NCBI RefSeq assembly: GCF_010723735.1
Contig: NZ_BLLB01000002.1
Coordinates: 2,728,001 to 2,792,000 of the forward strand
DNA: 64,000 nt
Reading direction: 5' to 3'
Source of the DNA: Mycolicibacterium hippocampi
Lineage (GTDB): Bacteria > Actinomycetota > Actinomycetes > Mycobacteriales > Mycobacteriaceae
This document shows positions 54,424 to 62,192 of this stretch, piece by piece (within the stretch, counting starts at the first letter, position 1; the number at the start of each line of letters is the position of its first letter). Under the pieces are notes generated by a model. The model was not told the origin of the DNA. It did no database searches and worked only from the letters and a program-made list of their open reading frames with translations. The translations under genes and the position numbers were made by a program.

Positions 54424-55908
54424 TCACTTTAACATGTGAACAGGTAGACAGGTGTTTCCCTGCCGTCTCGGCCTGTGGCGCTGCAACAGTCCGACGACCA
54501 CGTCGACTGCCACGAACGCCACGAGGCTGATGCCGAGTAGGGGGATGAACCAGCCGATCGCTGCGGCGCAGACGATCACCGCGAGTGCCGCACCGCGCGG
54601 CAACATCGCCAGCGCGCCGCGACGCGGTGGTCGGCCGAACCGACGGTTCCCCTGCTTTGGTCGGCGTCTCCACCACATCACGTAGCCGCGGACGATCATC
54701 GTGACCAGTGCGATCGCCAGGACCGCCAAGGCCAATTGATTCGCCAGCCCGAACAGGGTCCCCATGTGGAGCTGAATGCCCCATGCCGACAGCTTGGCTG
54801 CCAACGGCCAGTCCGGAAACCAGGAAGTGTCGGTGATCGCCCCGGTGGCCCCGTCGACGGCGACCGCACTGTTCGACATCACCCACGGCTGACGGGTCTG
54901 CGCCACTGTGAACGCGGAATCGGCGTCGGCGGGAATGCCCAGCTCCACCGGCCCGTCGAGCCCGGCCGCACGGGCCGAGCTCAGCACCCGGTCGACCTCG
55001 TTCACATGAGAAGCCGAAAACGCCTGTGATGTGCCGAGTTCAGCGGCCTCGTGGTGGTTGTGCCCGGCGTGGGCTGCCGGATCGCCCTCGGCACCGGATC
55101 GACCGGCGGTTGGCAGGGCTTTCGAAACCGCGGGTGTGGTCCACGACATCGCTGAGCGCAACGTGTCGATGTTCGCACCTGCATAAGTTGACCACGTGAG
55201 TCCGGTCGCAGACAGGAACAGGAGGCCGCCGGCGACCCAGATTCCCACCGTTCCATGCCAATTCAAGGTCCGAGAGCGGCCCGTCGTGCTCCGATCGACC
55301 GTCAGCAACCGTGCTTTGGCCGAACCCCGCGCTTTCATCCGGCGGTATCGACTGACCCACAGGTACCCGCCACCCAGCGCGATGAGCCACAGCCACGAGG
55401 CGGCGAGTTCGCTGTAGATCCGGCCCGGATCTCCGAGAAGCAGACTGCGGTGCAGATTGCTGATCCAGGTCCGCACCGGCAGGGCTCCGCTGCTGCCGTA
55501 GACAGTCAGCTGACCCACCGGTTCGGCGGTTACCGGATCGACGAACACCGCGTGCCGCTCAGAGGGGCCGAGGTCTGAGTCGGTGAACATCACCCGCGTC
55601 GTGTCGCCCGGATTGCCCACCGGTCTGACCGCTGCCAGGATGAGGTCGGGTCGCACCTGTTGGGCGGCACGTATCTGCTCGGCGACCGGTAGCGCCGGAC
55701 CCTGCGACTCGACATGCAGATAGTCCCGGTAGACCAACTTCTCAAGGGTGGGAGCTATCGCGTACAGGCCGCCGCTGAGGGCGGCCACAAGGAGGAATGG
55801 GCCGACGAAGATGCCGGCGTAAAAGTGCAGACGCATGAAGAACTGCCGGTGGCGCGCTGGTGGGCCGGCCTCGGGAGCCGGACTCTGTTCGGTTTCGGTG
55901 ACGGACAT
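54424..55908 (-). CDS. PepSY-associated multi-pass membrane protein
   Basis: A 494-residue membrane protein. It opens with HRQFFMRLHFYAGIFVGPFLLVAALSG, the usual first helix of the PepSY-TM family (PiuB-like), has paired PepSY domains in the periplasmic loops and about four helices, with an internal His-rich stretch (HAGHNHHEAAE). These proteins are linked to iron siderophore or haem handling as putative ferric reductases. ATG 55908. It is the last gene of a minus-strand cluster with DyP and PCuAC proteins, 114 bp after DyP; the gap has a CAGTTG/CAACTG dyad (55956-55974). Confidence 0.85.
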   Translation of the reverse strand: MSVTETEQSPAPEAGPPARHRQFFMRLHFYAGIFVGPFLLVAALSGGLYAIAPTLEKLVYRDYLHVESQGPALPVAEQIRAAQQVRPDLILAAVRPVGNPGDTTRVMFTDSDLGPSERHAVFVDPVTAEPVGQLTVYGSSGALPVRTWISNLHRSLLLGDPGRIYSELAASWLWLIALGGGYLWVSRYRRMKARGSAKARLLTVDRSTTGRSRTLNWHGTVGIWVAGGLLFLSATGLTWSTYAGANIDTLRSAMSWTTPAVSKALPTAGRSGAEGDPAAHAGHNHHEAAELGTSQAFSASHVNEVDRVLSSARAAGLDGPVELGIPADADSAFTVAQTRQPWVMSNSAVAVDGATGAITDTSWFPDWPLAAKLSAWGIQLHMGTLFGLANQLALAVLAIALVTMIVRGYVMWWRRRPKQGNRRFGRPPRRGALAMLPRGAALAVIVCAAAIGWFIPLLGISLVAFVAVDVVVGLLQRHRPRRQGNTCLPVHMLK

Positions 55909-56022
55909 CGGTCCTCGATTTCGGTGAATTCACGCTCGTGGTGGTATGGAAAGTGCAGTTGTGCAACGCAACTGATCAGGCAGTGCGCCTCGGTCGCCAA
56001 CTCGTGAGTGTCTGTGCATTCG

Positions 56023-57249
56023 TCACGTTGCGAGCAGCTTCTGGCCCAGGTGTTCGCCTTTCACGACGCCGGGCAGGATCGCGAACGTCGCCGAGCCGAT
56101 CGTCGTCACCCAGCGGTTGAGGGCATCAGCGTCGGCCAGCCGTTGTTGGACTGGGATGAACTGTCTTCGGGGGTCGCGCTGATATGAGGCGAAGATCAGT
56201 CCACTGTCACTGGTTTCGTCGTCCGACGGAGGATCGTCGTAGTTGTATGGCCGGCGCAAGAACTGTTCCTCATCGTTGCGGTGCCGTGCCAGGGCGATAT
56301 GAGCGTTGGGCGGGATGACCGGGATTCCATTGCGGCTCGCGGTGAGATCGGGGACGTCGTTCTCCCGTTCGCCGGTCAGCGGGGCGCCCGTGTCGAGACG
56401 CCGCCCCATCGTCAACTCCTTGCTCGTTCGGTCGAGTTCGTCCCAGGTGTCCATTTCGGCGCGGATGCGCCGAAGAACCAGTACGGTTCCGCCGGCGAAC
56501 CACTGCTGCTGGGCGCCGTCGTCCCAGACGTTCCGATCGAACGCCGCCTCGTCGTGAAGATTTGCGGTTCCGTCCACTTGCCCCATCACATTGCGCATAC
56601 TGCCGCCGGGCCGACCAGGTCCGGGTGCGCCGCGGAAACCCGACTGCCGCCAGCGTTGCCGCGTCATGCTTCTGACGTTCTTCAGCAGAACTCGCAGGGC
56701 GTGCGACACGACAATGGGATCGTCGGCACAGACCTGAAGCAGGATGTCACCGCCACACCACCCTGGGTCGAGGCGGTCGGTTGCGAACGCAGGTAACTCA
56801 ACTGCTGCTTCCGGCAGCAGATGAGTCAGACCGATGCGCTCGAAGGCGTTCGCCCCCAACCCGACGGTGACAGTGAGACGCGCAGGCTGGACCGCGAGTT
56901 CAGGCTCAGTGTCGGCAAGAGCCGGCCTACCCTGGGTGAGTCGTGAAGCATCGGCGGTCCACAACTTGAGGACTGCAGCGAGCGTGTCGCGTGCGTTTCT
57001 GCTTGATTGGGGAGTGAGATCGAGCGCGACGAATGTTGCGTGCCGTTGCGGGATGGTCGCTACTCCGGCCTGATGTACACCGTTGAATGGCTCTGCAGCG
57101 GAGAAGGGTTCGCTGGCCGAGCTTGCGGAACGGCCGGCACTGCCATGGGTCATGGCGGCGCCTGCGGCCAATGCGGCGGCACCTCCGGTGAGGAGGCGCC
57201 GCCGATTGACTGGCAGTCGGCGCGGGGCAGGTTCGTCAGCCGTGTTCAT
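56023..57249 (-). CDS. Tat-exported DyP-type haem peroxidase
   Basis: A 408-residue dye-decolourising peroxidase. The N-terminus has a Tat motif NRRRLLTGGAAALAAG, so it is exported folded. The diagnostic GXXDG motif is GQVDG (D226 distal aspartate), and the proximal histidine lies in NAHIALARHRND. C-terminal part keeps FASYQRDPRRQF. It belongs to the EfeB-like exported group, but efeU and efeO are not beside it. ATG 57249 overlaps the 3' end of the PCuAC gene by 14 bp, so the two are coupled. Confidence 0.92.
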   Translation of the reverse strand: MNTADEPAPRRLPVNRRRLLTGGAAALAAGAAMTHGSAGRSASSASEPFSAAEPFNGVHQAGVATIPQRHATFVALDLTPQSSRNARDTLAAVLKLWTADASRLTQGRPALADTEPELAVQPARLTVTVGLGANAFERIGLTHLLPEAAVELPAFATDRLDPGWCGGDILLQVCADDPIVVSHALRVLLKNVRSMTRQRWRQSGFRGAPGPGRPGGSMRNVMGQVDGTANLHDEAAFDRNVWDDGAQQQWFAGGTVLVLRRIRAEMDTWDELDRTSKELTMGRRLDTGAPLTGERENDVPDLTASRNGIPVIPPNAHIALARHRNDEEQFLRRPYNYDDPPSDDETSDSGLIFASYQRDPRRQFIPVQQRLADADALNRWVTTIGSATFAILPGVVKGEHLGQKLLAT

Positions 57250-57766
57250 GGTGGGGCATTTCAGCGTGGGTATCGCTGTTCGGCTGATAATCCTCGTCTG
57301 CGCCAGGAAAATCGCGAATCTGAACAGTGACCGGCAGTGTGGAAGCGTCCTCGAACACCACATCGAGTGCGACGTCAGCGCCGGGTTGCAGCGGTTCCGT
57401 GAGGTCCATCAGCATCAGGTGGTCGCCCCCGGGTACCAGATCGTGTGTCCCGCCTGCGGGTACGACAACTCCGTCGGCTTTGGGGCGCATCGTCTTGGTG
57501 CCGGCGGAGCCGGAAACGACCTCATGCACTTCAACACGGCCTGCAAGTGGCGAGTCACCGGACACGATGCGGACATCCTGCTGTCCATCGTTGGTGATCG
57601 TGCCGAATACTGCGGCCATTTCTTCGTCGCTGGAGTTTGCCCATTGGTCCGTGATGGTGACGGAGGAGGCCATGGGTGCATCCTGTTGCTCCGATGACAA
57701 CGTACATCCGGAAGCGGTGAGTGCCGCGGCGGCGAGGAAAGCGCCGACGGTAGCTCGGATTCTCAT
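57236..57766 (-). CDS. PCuAC-family copper chaperone lipoprotein
   Basis: A 176-residue lipoprotein with signal peptide MRIRATVGAFLAAAALTASGC (C21). The copper motif of the family is read as H81, M93, H116 and M118 within VEVHEVV, KTMRPK and GGDHLMLMDL. PCuAC proteins carry Cu(I) to cytochrome c oxidase or other sites outside the membrane. The C-terminus is His-rich (MPHHEHG), an extra possible metal site. ATG 57766 or ATG 57793. It is coupled to the DyP gene. Confidence 0.9.
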   Translation of the reverse strand: MRIRATVGAFLAAAALTASGCTLSSEQQDAPMASSVTITDQWANSSDEEMAAVFGTITNDGQQDVRIVSGDSPLAGRVEVHEVVSGSAGTKTMRPKADGVVVPAGGTHDLVPGGDHLMLMDLTEPLQPGADVALDVVFEDASTLPVTVQIRDFPGADEDYQPNSDTHAEMPHHEHG

Positions 57767-57963
57767 GTCAGACAAGGGATTCTTCTTTCGCAAAGTGATG
57801 CAAACGATGTGGGATCGCGCCGAGATCCGGTTTCACGACTTCGAAACCGCAAAGCACAGCGCAACAGTGGAGGAAGAGCGCGCGACCGCCGGCGCGGCAA
57901 TAGCGCGCGATCAGGTAGCGGACGAAGCCCAGCTGCCGCAGTTCTGCAGCGCGGGTTCGCGAG

Positions 57964-58518
57964 TCAGGGAACCGCTGTTATGCGGTGGCAATCAATCGTG
58001 GGGGGAGCGCGCATACCCAGCCCGGTGGTGAAAACCGGTCGTACGGCAAGGATGTTCGTCGTCCGTCGGACGGTCCGGATCGCCGGTCGCGGCGCACGCA
58101 GCGCGAACAGGCGTAGCCAGCAGAGCACCGACGAACAGACCACGTAGAGGTACTCGGCGGCCGTGATGGCCATACCCAGGACCACGGCCGCCCCGATATG
58201 GGAGGCGGCCATCGATGGGCTCATGCCCAGCGCACTGCCGGCATGGTGGTGGCCCGTCGCCACCAGGGCCACGTGTCCCAAGAACTGCGCAGCGCACAGC
58301 GCAGCCGCGGTCGCCAGCCACCGAGCGGAGCGGCCTTCCAACCGGAGGAAGCCGATTGCCGTCCCGATCGTGGCGCAGACCAGAAGCGAGATGACCAGGG
58401 CTCCGCCGAGAGGGACGCCACCGCCGGCGGCGGCGTGTGCACCTATCGTCATCAGCGACGAGGCCACGCCGACCAGGGCGCCACGCAACCCGCGCGCCCG
58501 TGACGTCGGCGATTCCAC
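57964..58518 (-). CDS. His/Met-rich membrane protein of the copper/haem cluster
   Basis: A 184-residue protein with about four helices: VGVASSLMTIGAHAAAGGG, GALVISLLVCATIGTAIGF, WLATAAALCAAQFLGHVALV and IGAAVVLGMAITAAEYLYVV. The loop TGHHHAGSALGMSPSMAASH carries four His and three Met, a pattern seen in copper-handling proteins. Family not recognised. GTG 58518 is the start. It stands at the head of the minus-strand cluster ahead of PCuAC. The 197-bp gap to that gene has a CGGTTTC/GAAACCG dyad (57828-57849) but no gene I can support. Confidence 0.7.
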   Translation of the reverse strand: MESPTSRARGLRGALVGVASSLMTIGAHAAAGGGVPLGGALVISLLVCATIGTAIGFLRLEGRSARWLATAAALCAAQFLGHVALVATGHHHAGSALGMSPSMAASHIGAAVVLGMAITAAEYLYVVCSSVLCWLRLFALRAPRPAIRTVRRTTNILAVRPVFTTGLGMRAPPTIDCHRITAVP

Positions 58519-58537
58519 GAGGGATACCTTACTCGTA

Positions 58538-58556
58538 CTACTACACGGACTAGTAG
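58538..58556. promoter_or_regulatory. CTACTA/TAGTAG dyad upstream of the copper/haem cluster
   Basis: CTACTA (58538-58543) and TAGTAG (58551-58556) form an inverted repeat with a 7-bp spacer (CACGGAC). It lies 20 bp before the GTG of the His/Met-rich gene and just after the stop of the aldo/keto reductase gene, in the only plausible promoter gap. Its regulator is unknown. Confidence 0.45.
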
Positions 58557-58557
58557 G

Positions 58558-59397
58558 TCAGGTTCCGGAGTAGGTCTCGGGGTCCGGACGGAATCTGGTT
58601 CCGTTGTCGAGACCGTTGAGGGTGGCCATCTGGTCGTCGGTCAGCTCGAAATCGAAGACCTCGAGGTTGGACCTGATTCGCTCCGGAGACGACGAGCGTG
58701 GGATCACGACATTGCCCAACTGCAGGCTCCACCGGACCAGCACCTGAGCCGGTGTCTTGCCGTGTGCCTCGGCGACCGCGGTGACCGCGGCATTGTCGAG
58801 GAGGTTGCCCACGCCCAGCGGACCGTAGGCCTCGGTGGTGATCCCGTACCCGGCGTTGATCGTCCGCAGTTCGGCCTGGTTGAGCAGCGGGTGCAGCTCG
58901 ATCTGGTTGACCGCGGGGGTGAAGAACGACAGGTTGATGATGTCGTCGAGGTGGCCCTCGTTGAAGTTGCAGACACCGATCGAGCGGGTGTCACCGACTT
59001 CCTTGGCCTTCATCAGGCCACCCCAGCTGTCGACGTACTTGCCGTGTTCGATGGCGGGCCAGTGGATGAGGTACAGGTCCACGTACTCGAGGCCGAGCCG
59101 CTCCAGGCTGGCCTTCAGGGCGTTCTGCGAGGATTGGAAACCCTGGTCCTCGGTGGCGAGTTTGGTGGTGACGAACAGCTCGTCGCGCGGGACCCCGGAC
59201 TGGGAGATCGCCCGTCCGACCGCGGCTTCGTTACCGTAGGCGGCTGCAGTGTCGATCAGTCGGTAGCCGGCCTCCAACGCCGCCAGGACCGAGGCTTCGG
59301 TTTCGGAGTCCGACAACTCGCCCACACCGAGGCCGAGCACCGGCATCGTGTTGTCGTCGTTGAGTGTGACGGTGGGAATCGCTGCCGCCGAGGTCAT
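58558..59397 (-). CDS. aldo/keto reductase
   Basis: A 279-residue NADPH-dependent oxidoreductase. The catalytic tetrad is visible as D49 and Y54 ([11 protein letters not shown]), K79 (FVTTKLA) and H112 (LYLIHWP). The NADPH-phosphate motif [13 protein letters not shown] is close to the C-terminus. Homologue by position of Rv2971, proposed to detoxify dicarbonyls such as methylglyoxal. ATG 59397 (MTSAAAIPT) is chosen; the longer opening to 59472 is not conserved. Confidence 0.93.
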   Translation of the reverse strand: MTSAAAIPTVTLNDDNTMPVLGLGVGELSDSETEASVLAALEAGYRLIDTAAAYGNEAAVGRAISQSGVPRDELFVTTKLATEDQGFQSSQNALKASLERLGLEYVDLYLIHWPAIEHGKYVDSWGGLMKAKEVGDTRSIGVCNFNEGHLDDIINLSFFTPAVNQIELHPLLNQAELRTINAGYGITTEAYGPLGVGNLLDNAAVTAVAEAHGKTPAQVLVRWSLQLGNVVIPRSSSPERIRSNLEVFDFELTDDQMATLNGLDNGTRFRPDPETYSGT

Positions 59398-59611
59398 GTC
59401 ACCTGCCCTGCTGAAGTGGAATGCTCGTTCACCGGAACCCCGGTCGTCGATGTGGATCCGGGCCGGGGACACGGTTTCGCCGATGACTATATTGCGGTGT
59501 CGGTAAGTCGCCTAATCATTCGCCTGCCCGGGAGTTTTGCGCCTGGTGCGCCGTAGTGGGCCGTCTCACTCGGCGCCGGCGGTAAGGTCTGCCCCAACCG
59601 ATGGAGCAGAC

Positions 59612-60739
59612 ATGACGCAGAGCGCGACGGGTCAGGCGCCCGTCACCGAATTCCCGGGTACGCGTCCGAGCCGCAAGGTCCGTGTCCGGGACGTACTGGC
59701 CAACAAGGTCGCCGGGGTGACGCTGCGGGCATTGCCGAGCATCCCGGACGGCGTCAAGCGCGTTCTGCTGGGTGGCCGGTCGATCACCCTCGACGGCAAC
59801 ACCCTCGACACCACGCTGCAGCTGATGCTCACCGGCCAGCAGTCGCTGGGACTTGACGGATTGGTCGGCGACGACGACTTCGTCGCCGCGCGCGCCCAGC
59901 TGGAGCTGCTCGCGGACAGCTACAGACAACGCATCCCGGTATCTGCCGTCAACGATCTGGCGGTGGCCGGTGCCGTCGGGCCGATCAAGGCGCGGCATTA
60001 CCGCACCGACCAGCCCGACGCGCCGCTGCTGGTCTTCTATCACGGCGGTGGCCAGGTGATGGGGAGCATCGACACTCACGATGATCTGTGCCGCGAGATC
60101 TGCCGCGCCGGACAGGTCCACGTGCTGTCAGTCGACTATCGGTTGGCTCCCGAGCACAAGGCGCCCGCCGGAGCCGAGGACGCCTACGCCGCATACCTGT
60201 GGGCCATCGAGCACGCCGCCGAGCTCGGCGCCGATCCGGGGCGGGTCGCGGTGGGCGGAGACAGCGCCGGGGCCAACCTGGCCGCGCTGGTGTGCCTGCG
60301 TGCCCGGGACGACAAATCGCCGCCGCCCGCGTTACAGCTGCTGTTGTACCCGGTGACCGACTACACCGCGCAGACCCGCTCGCGGACCCTGTTCGCCCGG
60401 GGCTTCTTCCTCACCAGCGACGACATCGACTGGTTCAACAACCGGTTCCTCGACGGTGCGCAGGTCGAAGGATCCGATCCGCGGGTGTCCCCTCTTCTTG
60501 CCGAGGATTTGTCCGGGCTGCCGCCGGCCCTGGTCGTCACCGCCGGGTTCGACCCGCTACGCGACGAGGGCAGGAACTACGCCGAGGCCATGCGCGGGGC
60601 GGGCGTGGCCGTTGACTATCGCGAGTACGGATCGATCGTGCACGGGTTCGCCAACTTCTTCCCGCTCGGCGGAGCCAGCGCCACCGCGACCACCGACTTC
60701 ATCTCTGCAATGCGTGCGCATCTGACCCGCGCGGGCTAA
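59612..60739 (+). CDS. lipN: HSL-family esterase/lipase LipN
   Basis: A 375-residue alpha/beta hydrolase. The oxyanion motif is YHGGG (residues 143-147), the nucleophile S218 in GGDSAGAN, with D314 in AGFDPLRDE and H344 in IVHGFANF completing the triad. The family is hormone-sensitive lipase type with N-terminal cap helices. ATG 59612 gives a length near M. tuberculosis LipN (Rv2970c). It diverges from the reductase gene with a 214-bp gap that shows no further gene. Confidence 0.92.
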   Translation: MTQSATGQAPVTEFPGTRPSRKVRVRDVLANKVAGVTLRALPSIPDGVKRVLLGGRSITLDGNTLDTTLQLMLTGQQSLGLDGLVGDDDFVAARAQLELLADSYRQRIPVSAVNDLAVAGAVGPIKARHYRTDQPDAPLLVFYHGGGQVMGSIDTHDDLCREICRAGQVHVLSVDYRLAPEHKAPAGAEDAYAAYLWAIEHAAELGADPGRVAVGGDSAGANLAALVCLRARDDKSPPPALQLLLYPVTDYTAQTRSRTLFARGFFLTSDDIDWFNNRFLDGAQVEGSDPRVSPLLAEDLSGLPPALVVTAGFDPLRDEGRNYAEAMRGAGVAVDYREYGSIVHGFANFFPLGGASATATTDFISAMRAHLTRAG

Positions 60740-60771
60740 TCCTCGCCGGGGACGCCGGTACTCTGTCTTCC

Positions 60772-61527
60772 GTGGCCACCAAACCCAAGAAGAACGCGCG
60801 TTACGACCTGAAGGCAGCCGACCGTAAGCGCAACCTGTTCATCCAGATCGGTCTGACCTCCGTCGTGGTGTTGTTCGCGGTCGCCCTGGTGCTCTACATC
60901 GTGATGGGCGCCGAGGACAGGCCGACCGCAGGTGAGGCCGAAGCCATCAGGGTGGAGTCGAGCAGCCTGATCACCAAGGATGGCACCGAGGAGCCCAAGG
61001 CGCTGGTGTCGCTCTACGAGGACTTCCTGTGCCCGGCGTGCCGCAGCTTCGAGGAGCAGTTCGGGCCCACCATCAGCCAGCTCATCGATTCCGGAGCGAT
61101 CGCCGCCGACTACTACATGGTGAGCATTCTGGATCGGCCGCAGAACCAGAACTATTCGTCGCGAGCCGCCGGCGCCGCCTACTGCGTGGCCTCCGAGTCG
61201 AAGGAGGCGTTCCGCCGCTTCCATGCAGCCCTGTACGCCCAGCAGCCCAGCGAAACCGGGACCAACTATCCGGACAACGCCCGACTGGTCGAGATCGCCC
61301 GTCAGGCCGGCGCCGCCGGAAATGTCCCCGAGTGCATCAACAACGGCACCTTCGTCGACATGGTCAGCGGCCTGGCCGCGGCCACCGAGGTCCAGTCCAC
61401 CCCGACGATCCGCATCAACGGCGAGGACTACCAGCCCAGCACGCCGGACGCGCTCGTCGCCGAGATCAGGGAGATCGTCGGAGACGTTCCCGCCCTCGAC
61501 GCGGTCGCACCCGCCCCGGCGTCGTGA
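60772..61527 (+). CDS. membrane-anchored DsbA-like thiol oxidoreductase
   Basis: A 251-residue protein with one N-terminal membrane helix (about residues 22-45, IQIGLTSVVVLFAVALVLYI) and an extracytoplasmic thioredoxin-like domain with CPAC (C87-C90) in YEDFLCPACRSF. An extra cysteine pair lies in AAYCVAS and VPECINNG, as in the M. tuberculosis DsbA homologue Rv2969c. It inserts disulfides in exported proteins and is reoxidised by VKOR, whose gene overlaps its stop (GTGA). GTG 60772 start. Confidence 0.92.
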   Translation: MATKPKKNARYDLKAADRKRNLFIQIGLTSVVVLFAVALVLYIVMGAEDRPTAGEAEAIRVESSSLITKDGTEEPKALVSLYEDFLCPACRSFEEQFGPTISQLIDSGAIAADYYMVSILDRPQNQNYSSRAAGAAYCVASESKEAFRRFHAALYAQQPSETGTNYPDNARLVEIARQAGAAGNVPECINNGTFVDMVSGLAAATEVQSTPTIRINGEDYQPSTPDALVAEIREIVGDVPALDAVAPAPAS

Positions 61528-62162
61528 CCGTCACGGCGTCTGGCCCGGCGGCATCGGCAGCCGATTCGTCGGACGCCGAGCCGACGGGCGTCGCGGTCGC
61601 CAGGAGCAGCGCCCTGTGGGTGCTGGTCGCCGGGGTCATCGGGTTGGCATCGGCGCTGACGTTGACGATCGAGAAGATCGAACTGCTGATCAATCCCGAC
61701 TACGTCCCTTCCTGCAGCATCAACCCGGTCCTGTCCTGTGGCTCGGTGATGATCACCCCGCAGGCGTCGCTGCTCGGCTTCCCCAACCCGCTGATCGGCA
61801 TCGTGTCGTTCAGCGTGGTGGTGGTCACGGGCGTGCTGGCGCTGGCCAAGGTGGCGCTGCCGCGCTGGTACTGGGCCGGTCTGGCCGGTGGCACGCTGCT
61901 GGGCACCGTGTTCGTGCACTGGCTGATCTTCCAGAGCCTGTACCGGATCGGCGCGTTGTGCCCCTACTGCATGGTGGTGTGGGCCGTGACGATCCCGCTG
62001 CTGGTGGTGGCCGTGTCGATCGCGACGCAGCCGCAGCACAGCGGCTCCGCGGTGGTCAGGACCCTCTACACGTGGCGGTGGTCGCTGGTGGCGCTGTGGT
62101 TCACCGCGGTGACCCTGCTGATTCTCGAGCGATTCTGGAACTACTGGTCGACTCTCATCTGA
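61524..62162 (+). CDS. vitamin K epoxide reductase-like membrane protein (VKOR)
   Basis: A 212-residue integral membrane protein with about four or five helices. Redox cysteines are C64 and C72 in the loop SCSINPVLSCGS and the active pair C146-C149 in ALCPYCMVVWAV. It uses menaquinone to reoxidise DsbA, replacing DsbB. GTG 61524 overlaps the dsbA stop. This DsbA-VKOR pair is conserved in mycobacteria (Rv2969c-Rv2968c). Confidence 0.93.
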   Translation: MTVTASGPAASAADSSDAEPTGVAVARSSALWVLVAGVIGLASALTLTIEKIELLINPDYVPSCSINPVLSCGSVMITPQASLLGFPNPLIGIVSFSVVVVTGVLALAKVALPRWYWAGLAGGTLLGTVFVHWLIFQSLYRIGALCPYCMVVWAVTIPLLVVAVSIATQPQHSGSAVVRTLYTWRWSLVALWFTAVTLLILERFWNYWSTLI

Positions 62163-62192
62163 TCGGCGCCCCCGATGAGGTTAAGGTGAACC

